Origin: Siphonodentalium dalli
Lineage: Eukaryota; Mollusca; Scaphopoda; Gadilida; Siphonodentaliidae
Length of the DNA stretch: 64,000 nucleotides
NCBI GenBank assembly: GCA_032622095.1
Contig: CP136064.1
Location: 213,666,205 to 213,730,204, forward strand
Direction: 5' to 3'
Shown here: piece by piece, positions 51,401-62,215 of the stretch
How positions within the stretch are numbered: the first letter of the stretch is position 1
Layout: each line of letters starts with the position of its first letter
Notes under the pieces: generated by a model
What the model saw: only the letters and a program-made list of their open reading frames with translations
What the model was told of the DNA's origin: nothing
The model's database searches: none
Translations under genes and position numbers: made by a program

Positions 51401-54400
51401 CCCGACTCTATTTCGTGAACCGTCCTGACCCAATTTCACAAAATCTGAACTGCGTGTGGCGGAAATCCTATGCATAATTGCCTGCCCCTGTATGTGATAT
51501 CGAAAGCACGAAGAGTTAGGACGTGATACTTACTCGTCACCAATTTTAATGGCGTAATATGTGAATTTTCGGGGCCCCGTCACTATTTCGTGACCCGTCC
51601 TGACCCAATTTCTCATAATCTGAACTGCGTGTGGCGGAAATCCTGTATAGAATTGACTTCCCTGTGTGTGATGTCGAAATCACGAAGAGTTAGGCCGTGA
51701 TACTTACTCGTCACCAATTTTAATGGCGTAATATGTGAATTTTCGGGGTCCCGACTCTATTTCGTGACCCGTCCTGACCCAATTTCTTAAAATCTCAACT
51801 GCGTGTGGCGGAAATCCTATGCGTAATTGCCTGTCCCTGTATGTTATGTCGAAATCACGAAGAGTTAGGCCGTGATACTTACTCGTCACCAATTTTAATG
51901 GCGTAATATGTAAATTTCCGGGGTCCGTCTCTATTTCGTGACCCGTCCTGACTCAATTTCTCAAAATGTGAACTGCGTGTGGCGGAAATCCTGTACAGTA
52001 TTGCCTTCCCTGTGTGTGATGTCGAAATAACGAAGAGTTAGACGTGATACTTACTCGTCACCAATTTTAATGGCGTAATATGTACATTTCCGGGGTCCCG
52101 TCTCTATTTCGTGACCCGTCCTGACCCAATTTCTTAAAATCTCAACTGCGTGTGCCGGAAATCCTATACATAATTACCTACCCTGTCTGTGATATCGAAA
52201 GCACGAAGAGTTTGGCCGTGATACTTACTCGTCACCAATTTTAATGGCGTAATATGTGAATTTTCGGGGGCCCGTCCCTATTTCATGACCCGTCCTGACC
52301 CCATTTCTTAAAATCTTAACTGCGTGTGGCGGAAATCATGTACATAATTGCCTACCCTGCCTGTGTTGTCGAAATCACGGCAAGAAAGGCCGTGATACTT
52401 ACTCGTCACACATTTTAATGGCGTAATATATGAATTACCGGGGTCCCGTCTCTATTTCGTGACCCGTCCTGACCCAATTTCTTAAAATCTGAACTGCGTG
52501 TGGCGGAAATCCTATACATAATTACCTGCCCTGTCTGTGATATCGAAAGCACGAAGAGTTAGGCCGTGATACTTACTCGTCACCAATTTTAATGGCGTAA
52601 TATGTAAATTTTCGGGGTCCCGTCTCTATTTCGTGACCCGTACTGACGCAATTTCTTAAAATCTGAACTGCGTGTGGCGGAAATCCTATACATAATTGCC
52701 GACCCCTGTCTTTGATATCGAAATCACGAAGAGTTACGCCGTGATACTTACTCCTCGCCAATTTTAATGGCGTAATATGTGAATTTTCGGGGTCCCGACG
52801 CCATTTCGTGAACCGTCCTGACCCAATTTCTCATAATCTGAACTGCGTGTGGCGGAAATCCTGTACAGAATTGCCTTCCCTCTGTGTGATGTCGAAATCA
52901 CGAAGAGTTAGACCGTGATACTTACTCGTCACAAATTTTAATGGCGTAATATATGAATTTCTGGGGTCCCATCTCTATTTCGTGACCCGTCCTGATCCAA
53001 TTTCTTAAAATCTGAACTGCGTGTGGCGGAAATCCTGTAAAGTATTGCCTTCCCTGTGTGTGATGTCGAAATCACGAAGAGTTAGGCCGTGATACTTACT
53101 CGTCACCAATTTTAATGGCGTAATATGTGAATTTTTGGGTTCCCGACTCTATTTCGTGACCCGTCCTGACCCAATTTCTCAAAATCTGAACTGCGTGTGG
53201 TGGAAATCATGTACACAATTGCCTGCCCTGTCTTTTATATCGAAAGCACGAAGAGATGACGCCGTGTTACTTACTCCCCACCAATTTTAATGGCGTAATA
53301 TGTGAATTTTCGGGGCCCCGTCCCTATTTCGTGACCCATCCTGACCCCATTTCTTAAAATCTGAACTGCGTTTGGCGGAAATCCTGTAAAGAATTGCCTG
53401 TCCTATCTGTGATATCGAAATCACGAAGAGCTATGTTGTGATACTTACTCCCCACCAATTTTAATGGCGTAATATGTGAATTTTCGGGGTCCCGACTCTA
53501 TTTCGTGACCCGTCCTGACCCAATTTCTCATAATCTGAACTGCGTGTGGCGGAAATCCTGTACAGAATTGACTTCCCTGTGTGTGATGTCGAAATCACGA
53601 AGAGTTAGGCCGTGATACTTACTCGTCACCAATTTTAATGGCGTAATATGTGAATTTTCGGGGTCCCGACTCTATTTCGTGACCCGTCCTGACCCAATTT
53701 CTTAAAATCTCAACTGCGTGTGGCGGAAATCCTGTACAGAATTGCATTCCATCTGTGTGATGTCGAAATCACGAAGAGTTAGGCCGTGATACTTACTCGT
53801 CACCAATTTTAATGGCGTAATATGTGAATTTTCGGGGTCCCGACTCTATTTCGTGACCCATCCTGACCCAATTTCTTAAAATCTCAACTGCGTGTGGCGG
53901 AAATCCTATGCGTAATTGCCTGCCTCTGTCTGTGATATCGAAAGCACGAAGAGTTAGGCCGTGATACTTACTCGTCACCAATTTTAATGGCGTAATATGT
54001 GAATTTTCGGGGCCCCGTCCCAATTTCGTGACCCGTCCTGACCCCATTTCTTAAAATCTGAACTGCGTGTGGCGGAAATCCTGTACAGAATTGCCTGCCC
54101 TGCCTGTGTTGTCGAAATCACGACGAGAAAGACCGTGATACATACTCGTCATACATTTTAATGGCGTAATATATGAATTTTCGGGGTCCTGACTCTATTT
54201 CGTGACCCGTCCTGACCCAATTTCTTAAAATCTCAGCTGCGTGTGACGGAAATCCTGTACAGAATTGCATTCCATCTGTGTGATGTCGAAGTCACGAAGA
54301 GTTAGGCCGTGATACTCACTCGTCACCAATTTTAATGGCGTAATATGTGAATTTTCGGGGTCCCGACTCTATTTCGTGACCCTTCCTGACCCAATTTCTT

Positions 54401-55639
54401 AAAATCTCAACTGCGTGTGGCGGAATTCCTATACAGAATTGCCTGCCGTGTCTTTGATATCGAAATCACGAAGAGCTAGGCCGTGATACTTACTCGTCAC
54501 CAATTTTAATGGCGTAATATGTGAATTTTCGGGGACCCGACTCTATTTCGTGACCCGTCCTGACCCAATATCTCAAAATCTGAACTGCGTGTGGCGGAAA
54601 TCCTTTACAGAATTGCCTTCCCTGTGTGTGATGTCGAAATCACGAAGAGTTAGGCCGTGATACTTACTCGTCACCAATTTCAATGGCGTAATATGTAAAT
54701 TTCCGGGGTCCCGTGTCTATTTCGTGACCCGTCCTGACCCAATTTCTCAAAATCTGAACTGCGTGTGGCGGAAATCCTGTACAGAGTTGCCTTCCCTCTG
54801 TGTGATGTCGAAATCACGAAGAGTTAGACCGTGATACTTACTCGTCACCAATTTTAATGGCGTAATATATGAATTTCCGGGATCCCGTCTCTATTTCGTG
54901 ACCCGTCCTAACCCAATTTCTTAAAATCTCAACTGCTTGTGGCGGAAATCCTATACATAATTGCCTGCCCTGTCAGTGATATCGAAAGCACGAAGAGTTA
55001 GGCCGTGATACTTACTCGTCACCAATTTTAATGGCGTAATATGTGAATTTTCGGGGCCCCGTTCCTATTTCGTGACCCGTCCTGACCCCATTTCTTAAAA
55101 TCTGAACTGCGTGTGGCGGAAATCCTGTACAGAATTGCCTTCCCTGTGTGTGATGTCGAAATCACGAAGAGTTAGGCCGTGATACTTACTCGTCACCAAT
55201 TTTAATGGCGTAATATATGAATTTTCGAGATCCCGACTCTATTTCGTGCCCCGTCCTGACCCCATTTCTTAAAATCTCAACTGCGTGTGGCGGAAATCCG
55301 TTTTGAAATGGTTCACCCTGGCTGCGTTGTCAATATCACGACCAGTAATACCGTGATACTTACTCGTCGCCACATTAAATGGCGTAATATATGAATTTCC
55401 GGGGTCCCGACTCTATTTCGTGACCCGTCCTGATCCCATTTCTTGAAATCTGAATTGCTTGTAGCGGAAATGCTGTTTGCTATGGTTTACTATGACTGCG
55501 TTATCAAAATCACGACGAGTTATGCCGTGATATTTACTCGTCGCCACTCTAAATGGCGTAATATGTGAATTTTCCGGGTCACGACTCTAGTTCGTGAACC
55601 GGCCAGGCCACATTTCTCAAAACTGCACGTGATGGGAAT
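45463..55639 (-). repeat. 174-bp satellite array, right arm (about 58 monomers)
   Basis: Same monomer in the opposite orientation. A 1217-bp seven-monomer block at about 48148-49364 is repeated almost unchanged at 49365-50581. A longer block (about 46370-47900) recurs around 51400-52800, offset by 28-29 monomers. Rare monomer variants such as the one with CGACGAGAAAGGCCGTGATA occur in both arms, so the arms share a history beyond their tips. Confidence 0.95.
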
Positions 55640-55964
55640 ACTGTTTGGAATGTGACCATGCAGATAAAAGTGTTCCGTCCTCTTATACCTATACATACTA
55701 AATTTCAAATGGATATCCCCATTACTCCACGGAATGCGTGTTCAATGTAAAGTGCTTGAAGGTCAAGATCACGCAGCACGAACTTATCTGTAGCGTATAA
55801 ATATTACCCGGGTCAAAATAGTTCCACATACGAAGATTCAGCCTAATCGGTCAAACGGTTCTCGAGTTCTGAATTAGTATATAAAAACCGCAAATTTGTA
55901 CGCCTGTACGCCTGATCGCCTGTACGCCTGATCGCGTCGCGATTCACCTCGTGAAAAATCCTAC

Positions 55965-55968
<4 letters not shown>
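55640..55968 (-). repeat. Right terminal arm of the giant inverted element
   Basis: Mirrors the left arm and preserves the uninterrupted site (AACACTTTTATCTGC when read on the minus strand), against which the left-arm insertion can be defined. Confidence 0.85.
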
Positions 55969-56010
<42 letters not shown>

Positions 56011-56014
<4 letters not shown>

Positions 56015-56830
56015 CTATATATTTTGAGACTTCCGTATATATGTGTGTATATGTGTATATGTGTACTTCATGGAATCCAAAACGCGTGTTCAGATTGAGC
56101 CGTGGTCGCGTTTTGGAGAAGCTCAGAGCACCGTTTCTCCAATCCCAAATAACCGCAATCGGCACTTCGGGTTTAATAGCGTTGATATACAAAGAGCGTT
56201 CGTTTTCCGCAGTGTCTATATAAAGAGCGTCGTTTTCGCTATCTACTTATCTGTATGACGGGAGTCTGTAGCCTGTCGCTCGAAATATTATGCAGAGAGA
56301 CATTTCACGACGGGTAGCGTTTGTTTTCAATTCAATGCAATGTTATCGCTCGAGCGTTGACTGTCGTTCCTAGGAAGGGGGGATTTCTATGGGTAAATTT
56401 CGTTTCGCTATCTACTTATCTGTATGACGGGAGTCTGTAGCCTGTCGCTCGAAATATTATGCAGATACATTTCACGACGGGAAGCGTTTGTTTTCAATTC
56501 AATGCAATGCTATCGCTCGAAATATTATGCGTTTCCTAGGAAGGGGGGATTTCTACGGGTAAATTTTTCCGCCAGAAACAAAAAAATTAATTAAAACAAT
56601 TTAAAAATAAAAAAACAATTCAGAAAAAATATATCTTAAAATTTAAAAAAACATTAAATTCATATTAAAAAATAAAAAACAAAAATAAATAAAACAAAAT
56701 AATTAAAAAAATGTCATGTTTCTGACGAAATTTGGTACAAATGCAGCACAAGTGTCTCGGAACCTGTTGCAATTGCTTTTTCGAACAAAGCCATGGGACG
56801 AATGCCGCCAGTGGCGGGCTAACCTGCTAG
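56011..56830 (+). mobile_element. Non-autonomous Helitron with canonical ends, in (TA)n
   Basis: Starts TCTCCTATATATTTTGAGAC after host A and ends CTAG (56827-56830) before host T. A perfect 5-bp hairpin CCGCC-AGT-GGCGG (56805-56817) lies nine bases before the end. Host (TA)n continues on both sides, as expected for insertion between A and T without target duplication. Inside are two AAAGAGCGT motifs, a ~170-bp tandem duplication (about 56229-56400 and 56401-56568) and an A-rich stretch (56575-56710). No Rep/helicase. Relative of 7264-7885. Confidence 0.82.
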
Positions 56831-56999
56831 TATATATATATATATATATATACACACACATGGAAGCGAAGTGTTCATTGCTTCAAATATGCTTGCTTCA
56901 GTGAGCGTGAACAAATTATCATTTTCTCATTTCTATCGAATTGGCCATGTATCGATCGGAATGGCACATCGAGATGTCTCTCAACTCAGATCAAGCTTT
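56831..56999. other. (TA)n/(CA)n remainder and non-coding DNA
   Basis: The (TA)n tract interrupted by the Helitron continues to about 56852, then CACACACA. Nothing further recognised. Confidence 0.5.
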
Positions 57000-57395
57000 A
57001 AAATCGGTCCCGATTTTCGCCCACGTCGGGGTTCGAACCCGCGCCAACCTAGTCTAGCCCACACTGCGATGATCGTATCCACGACCTAACCGCATCGGCT
57101 ACGGGGACACCCTTAAACAGGGAGCCCTTTCATTGAGAGCTGGGAAGCGTATCAGTCTGAACATGGGTTCGAATAATGATTACAGAACTGATCTACTATT
57201 ATACTGAAATACCACAATGCACTTCATCCGAAATTGCACATGTCACCATATCATAACTGGAACTGGGTCGTTTCCACGGCCTAACCACATCGGATACGTG
57301 GACATCCTTAAAACGGAAGCCCTCTCACTGATAGTTGGGAAACGTATCAGTCTGAACATGGGTTCGAATATTGACACAGAACGGATCTACCATAC
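57000..57395 (-). mobile_element. tRNA-derived SINE, partly duplicated
   Basis: On the minus strand, GTCCCCGTAGCCGATGCGGT (around 57107) resembles an acceptor stem with A box. GCGGGTTCGAACCCCGAC (around 57040) is a good B box and T arm. GTCCCCG can pair with CGTGGGC at six of seven positions, so the head is tRNA-like. Its leading part and flank recur, diverged, around 57270-57395 (shared CGTATCAGTCTGAACATGGG). It is too irregular to be a functional tRNA gene. Confidence 0.55.
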
Positions 57396-57547
57396 AGGTA
57401 CCACGAGGGAATTATCTAGTATAGTACGTTTATGGATTATTTTTTACGTGACTCAATCCAATATCATTGTTGGGATCTGAAGCTGGTAAGACGGTTTATT
57501 CTTGTAATTCAATAATTAATCTCAAGTTGACATCCTGGAATTATACA

Positions 57548-58602
57548 CTGTAGGGGTGTCGGCACTCAGCGTGTCAATGGATTTATGCCAATGGCGACAT
57601 AGCAACAATCAATTTCTACATAATATGTTTTTAATTTGACATTATAACAAAATTGTGTAGAAATGACATATATGTGTCGGTGGAATTTTCTCAACATTGA
57701 ATATGAGTGAATATGTGAGTATATTATATTTAGTAGATGTGCCAATATGCAGTAAGAAAACGACGACAGGTGGAACCCATGGACAGAATATGGAACCCAT
57801 GGACAGTATCGCAAAAGTAGGGGAGCAGCCCCCGTCTTACCCATGACAAGCAAAGTACAGAACCATACATTACCAGTACTCCGTGAAGTGAACAGGGCCG
57901 AAGTATCTATAGATGGAATCTCTCGATAAGAACGCCGAGTTAGACTAATCGAGGCATGGTCAGAGAAATAACATAGCAGGCCTATTCCCAAACTGACCGC
58001 ATGTTAACACCTGGTACATTATCTATAGATGGAATCAAGACGATTGTCCCGACTGACTGAACTTCGGACACTTCACGAGTCACTGTAAAGATACCAGCCT
58101 GAGGCGCACCGAAGTAGCGTCTAGTATATATGCTGCAGCGAGATTTCGAGTCATTACGAAGTCCAAGCTTTCTCCCGAGAACGACTGAAGCAGATATACA
58201 CAAGAAGAAAGGACGCTAGCAGCAAGATGACCGAGAATACAAGGTAAACTAAAATGCTTGTAGTTCTGAGTAACGCATCGACGATATACCGGTGGCTAGG
58301 CGTACCCAGCGATAGCAGACGACAGGCCGAGATGCTCAACTAGAGATAATCGAATTCAACCTATGACGAAGCGAGGAGCCCCCGAGACGTGCAGACGACA
58401 GGAAGACGAACTCAACCTATGAAGATAATAGAAGCGAAGATATTCCATACCGACGACCCGAAGATATTCTATTGAACTGTTTGTAATAAATAATCAAATT
58501 GTTTTGATTGTCTGAACGTTATATGTTCCCGTCTTGGCACATAGATGAGATATAATCTATATGAGATACAATTTTAAACCTCGTAAAAAGCTAACATATT
58601 AC
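57548..58602 (+). mobile_element. Possible solo or truncated LTR
   Basis: Begins TGTAGGGGTGTCGGCACTC and could end CTAACATATTACA, followed by AATCTGGCAGCAGC, which could be a primer-binding site. GTAATAAATAATC supplies a polyadenylation signal. Internal short direct repeats include ATCTATAGATGGAATC (57909 and 58021) and CAACCTATGA (58359 and 58416). No second LTR in the window. The boundary choice is mine and weak. Confidence 0.3.
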
Positions 58603-58614
58603 AAATCTGGCAGC

Positions 58615-60055
58615 AGCTTTAAATCTTTGTTCTACACTGTTACTGAGCAGCACACAATTGTGTAGCACAAAGGAAATACAAATTGTAAAAGAATTAAAAT
58701 ACCTTGGGATTCAATTTTTTTACAATGGGAGATTTTGTCAGTCTATAAAGAGTACCACAAATACTGCGACAAAGGCAATGTATGGTTTATTGAACAAAAT
58801 TCGCAAACTCAAGTTACCTATCGATATTTCGCTGAAACTATTTGATTGTATGATTCTGCCAATTATGCTATACGTAAGTGAGGTCTGGTGTTTCGAAAGA
58901 ATACAGGCCCTAGAGACGCTCCACCTTAAGTTTTGTAAAATAATAACTTCAATGAAATCGAGTACACCTAATTATATGGTATATGCAGAACTTGGAAGGC
59001 ATCCGATATTAATAGAAATAAAATATAGAGCACTATCGTATTGGTCAAAGCTAGATAGTCATGATGGGTCAGAACTAGCAAAGAACATATTTCTTTTATT
59101 GAGGTATGTACATGAAGACGATATCTTATTGCAAGACAAGATCAAATGGATTAGATTTGTGGAAGGGATCCTTCACGAAGTAAACATGGACCACATTTGG
59201 TCAAGTCAGTCATCGCTAAGCAAAACAGCGTTAAGATACATAAAAAGTAAACTGATTGAAAATTACGAACGTAATCTTTTCGACAGTCTGAAGTCGTCCT
59301 CATCTACCAGAGCTATATTCTACAGCAATATAAAGAACTCGATTAAAATGAATCGATATCTAGTATATTTGCCAGCCCATTTATCTAACTTCTTACTGAA
59401 AATACGAACATCAAACCATAAATTGCCAGTTGAAAAAAATAGATGGACGAAAGGAAAAGATAATAATGATTTAAACTGTGTTTTGTGCAGCAATAGCCCA
59501 TGTGATGAGTACCATTTTATGATCATATGCCAAGAGCTGAAAAACTTACGCGAATTATATATTCCAAAATATTACTGGGATAATCCGAATCGCAATAAAT
59601 TCCATGGACTACTTTCTCTTGAAAACATGAGCGTTCTGAAAAGACTGAGCATATTTATTAAATTGGCATTGAAAAAGATTTCTTAATATACTATTAGATA
59701 TACAGATGAATTATATATATATATATATGTATGTGTGTATGTATGTGTATATGTATGTGTATGCATGTTTGTATACAATCTGTATATATATATGTATGTA
59801 TATGTATGTATGTATATATATATATGTATATATATAATATGAGACACATCCATAAATTGGAAATTGCATAATTATGAATCGTATGTATACGTGCTGTGTA
59901 TAGTCATTATATTATGGTGAATTTGTTACGGAAGTATGATATGATAATTGTTAACGTATAAATTGTTTGTATAAATTGTTTGTTTGTATATATGTATATA
60001 TGTTTGGCTATGTTCCAACTTAAATGTTGGCTTTGCAAATAAACAATCAATCAAA
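58615..60055 (+). mobile_element. 5'-truncated LINE with intact C-terminal reverse transcriptase frame
   Basis: An open frame of 342 codons (58658-59686, in frame upstream to about 58613) encodes the RT thumb and C-terminal domain: ELKYLGIQFF near residue 13, LPIDISLKLFDCMILPIMLY near residue 53, then a CCHC-like motif CVLCSNSPCDEYHFMIIC near residue 275. The fingers, palm and endonuclease are missing, so it cannot transpose. The 3' UTR is rich in TATATG microsatellite and ends TTTGCAAATAAACAATCAAT. The absence of stops suggests a fairly young insertion. The frame's ATG is internal to the original ORF. Confidence 0.85.
59707..59845 (+). repeat. TA/TATG microsatellite in the LINE 3' UTR
   Basis: Long alternating TATATA and TATGTA runs directly after the LINE stop codon. 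Confidence 0.7.
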
Positions 60056-60109
60056 ACGAAGCCTATTATAGCCACGTCCCTGTATCTAAATCGTTGTTCC
60101 TACGAATTG

Positions 60110-60760
60110 CACTAGCATAAAACGGAACATTGCTATACCTACATGAATGCACATGCTCTAAGACGACATAATTGTGGTGGAGCGCTGCAGTTTCTCTGTG
60201 AGATTCTGATTTTGTGCTAAAACCACTAATGGCAACGGTATTTTTCCGATATAATATGCAAGATTTCTCGACATATGCACATCCATGTAATTTCCCATTA
60301 GGTGTATTGCGTACGTCTTCTGGTCAAAACGGTGTATACTCTGGCTGATTTAACCCCACATCTTTATCACAACATTACCACTGTGATTTAATCTGACATG
60401 CATTAAACTCCAGTTTTATGCAGAATATCCTTGATAATAGTGTTGCGATACCTACAAGCATGTATTTCTTCTAATTATTGTGCGAATATAAAAAAAAAGT
60501 TTTCAATTTATGAGATTCTGCAGCCAGGTGTTTGCCAAATAATGCATTTCCAAGACAAACTATAGCCCATTATACATGAAAATATCAATACATGTGGATT
60601 TCAATGTGTTTCCCCCTTCTCTGTGCAAAACACTAACGTACACAAGACGGAACACTGCTATAACTATATGAACATGCTCCAAGATATAGAGGTAATTGTG
60701 GCTGCAGTTTCTCTGTGTGAGTCTGGTTTGGTGATAAAACCTCCAAATGGAATAGCAGTC
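60110..60760 (+). repeat. Diverged tandem duplication, two clear units and a partial third
   Basis: AACGGAACATTGCTATACCT, CATGCTC.AAGA and GCAGTTTCTCTGTG around 60120-60230 recur as GACGGAACACTGCTATAACT and so on around 60645-60755. A weaker match lies near 60440-60530. No coding potential recognised. Confidence 0.55.
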
Positions 60761-61089
60761 AAAGAGGAATCAAAGGGCCACATCGCATTAAATTCGGCTA
60801 ATTACGAGGCGCAATCGCGCGTAAGCACGCGCTCACATACAGCAATAATTCATCTTTGTTGTATAGAGTCGTTTGGTGCAAGGAGCAGAGATTTAAAATA
60901 CAATTTCTCTGATGATTGACCCTTGTCAAGGATCAGGCACGTGGATAGAGAACACCCGTTTGGGGGCGTGTCTACATTGAAATTTCCAACAGCACCCCCT
61001 GATCTATCGAACACCCATGCAGGTTCGCTGAAATCAATTCGCACCCCCTTGGGATGGAATTTTCCAATTCGTACCTCAAATTTCCTACT

Positions 61090-61372
61090 GTCGGAAATGT
61101 CCGATCCGAAACCCTCCTAACGTTGGAAATGTCCGATCTGACACCCTCCTAACGTTGGAAATGTGCGATCTGACACCCTCCTAACGTTGGAAATGTCCGA
61201 TCTGAGACCCTCCTAACGTTGGAAATGTCCGATCTGACACCCTCATAACGTTGGAAAATGTCCGATCTGACACCCTCCTAACGTTGGAAAATGTCCGATC
61301 TGACACCCTCCCAACGTCGGAAATGTCCGATCTGACACCCTCCTAACGTTGGAAAATGTCCAGTCTCTTTGA
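61090..61372 (+). repeat. 32-bp minisatellite, about eight to nine copies
   Basis: CGATCTGACACCCTCCTAAC plus GTTGGAAATGTC repeats with a 32- or 33-bp step; GATCTGA falls at 61135, 61167, 61199, 61231, 61264, 61297 and 61329. Related text occurs once at 34790-34830. Confidence 0.9.
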
Positions 61373-61439
61373 AAAGACGACGAAAATCCTAACGGATATA
61401 CGTCTCTGGAATTTCGATTATAATTCACTAGCTGTGATA

Positions 61440-62215
61440 CCCGACGTTGGTCCTTCAAGTCATTTTATATCATTAGTAGTCCGCTGGGGAAAACAGCACC
61501 TATTGCATGACTCTCAGGATAAAGTTAAAAAAAAATTAAGTTGATAATAAACGCTCTCTATTTCTAATTATTAATGCCTCTTTAATTCATTTGAGATCAT
61601 CAGCACCTATTACTTTTGTGCAACAATTCTCCCACATAGCGTCTGTGCTAATAATAAACCCTCAATGTTGATCATATTGTTTATTCATCCACTTTAAATC
61701 ATCTGAGGTCAAAGGCGCCTATCCCATGACAATACCCTGGTCAGGCGACCCACCTGTACCAATGTTCCTATATATTCTAAGCTGATGAGAAACGCTCTTT
61801 ATTGCTCATATTTTCCCCTTTAAGTCGTCTGAGGTCAACGGTATCTATCTCATGACACTCTACGTGTCAATTTATCCCCGTTTTTTCAATTTTTACCTAC
61901 CAGATTGCAACCATGTTTAGGTATATAGTTAATTATTTAGTTAAATTAATTAGTACTGCCCTTTTAATACATCGTAGGTCAACGGGACCTATGATAATAT
62001 TCACAGGGTCAAAATACCCATATGTACAATTTTTTAACTCTGATGGTCCAACCATCATAATCATAATTAGTAGTGTCTTTTTAAGAAAGCTGAGGTGAAC
62101 GCCCCGGGGCCTATCTAATAACGCTCCCGGGTCCAATTAACCCTATATGCAAATTTTGAGCTCCGACCGTTTAGCCGTTTGGTCGCATATAAGCGGACAA
62201 ACGAACAAAATACAA
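61440..62215 (+). repeat. Degenerate ~130-150-bp tandem array, five to six units
   Basis: Each unit has TTTAA.TCATCTGAGGTCAA, CC.CCTAT..CATGACA and, later, CTGATGA.AAACGCTCTT-type text. It ends near TTTAGCCGTTTGGTCGCATA and GGACAAACGAAC, which looks like an element terminus. Strongly diverged. Confidence 0.6.

Larger units (their letters stand above)
36061..56010. mobile_element. Giant ~19.9-kb inverted element with satellite-filled arms
   Basis: (TA)n tracts at 36062-36098 and 55969-56010 enclose inverted ends: GAGGTAGGATTTTTCACGAG at about 36099 and its complement ending at 55968. The arm homology continues inward through CTCGAGAACCGTTTGACCGA, CTTGACCTTCAAACAC and GGGGATATCCATTTGAAATT. It then passes through the first two or three repeat monomers, in mirrored order. 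The interior is about 50 monomers of 174 bp in one orientation meeting about 58 in the other near 45463. The arm ends resemble the Helitrons at 7264 and 56011 (the ACCGATT and GGGGATAT...AAATTT motifs), which suggests a Helitron/Helentron-related origin. No transposase or Rep gene is seen. Confidence 0.8.

Noticed and set aside
39378-54047. Repeated 62-89-codon frames in the satellite, resembling a small repeat protein
   Set aside because: The monomer is 174 bp (58 codons), so a frame persists by arithmetic. The same stop closes it in most monomers, and the frames switch strand with the array.
36691-55639. Regularly spaced repeats, considered as a CRISPR array
   Set aside because: The whole 174 bp is repeated, with no unique spacers, in a eukaryotic context with introns.
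57000-57120. A functional tRNA gene on the minus strand
   Set aside because: The acceptor stem is mismatched, the anticodon arm is unclear and the variable region is overlong. The segment is repeated with decay, as expected of a SINE.
61780-61800. CTGATGAGAAAC as a hammerhead ribozyme core
   Set aside because: The stems and spacing needed around CTGATGA and GAAA are absent.
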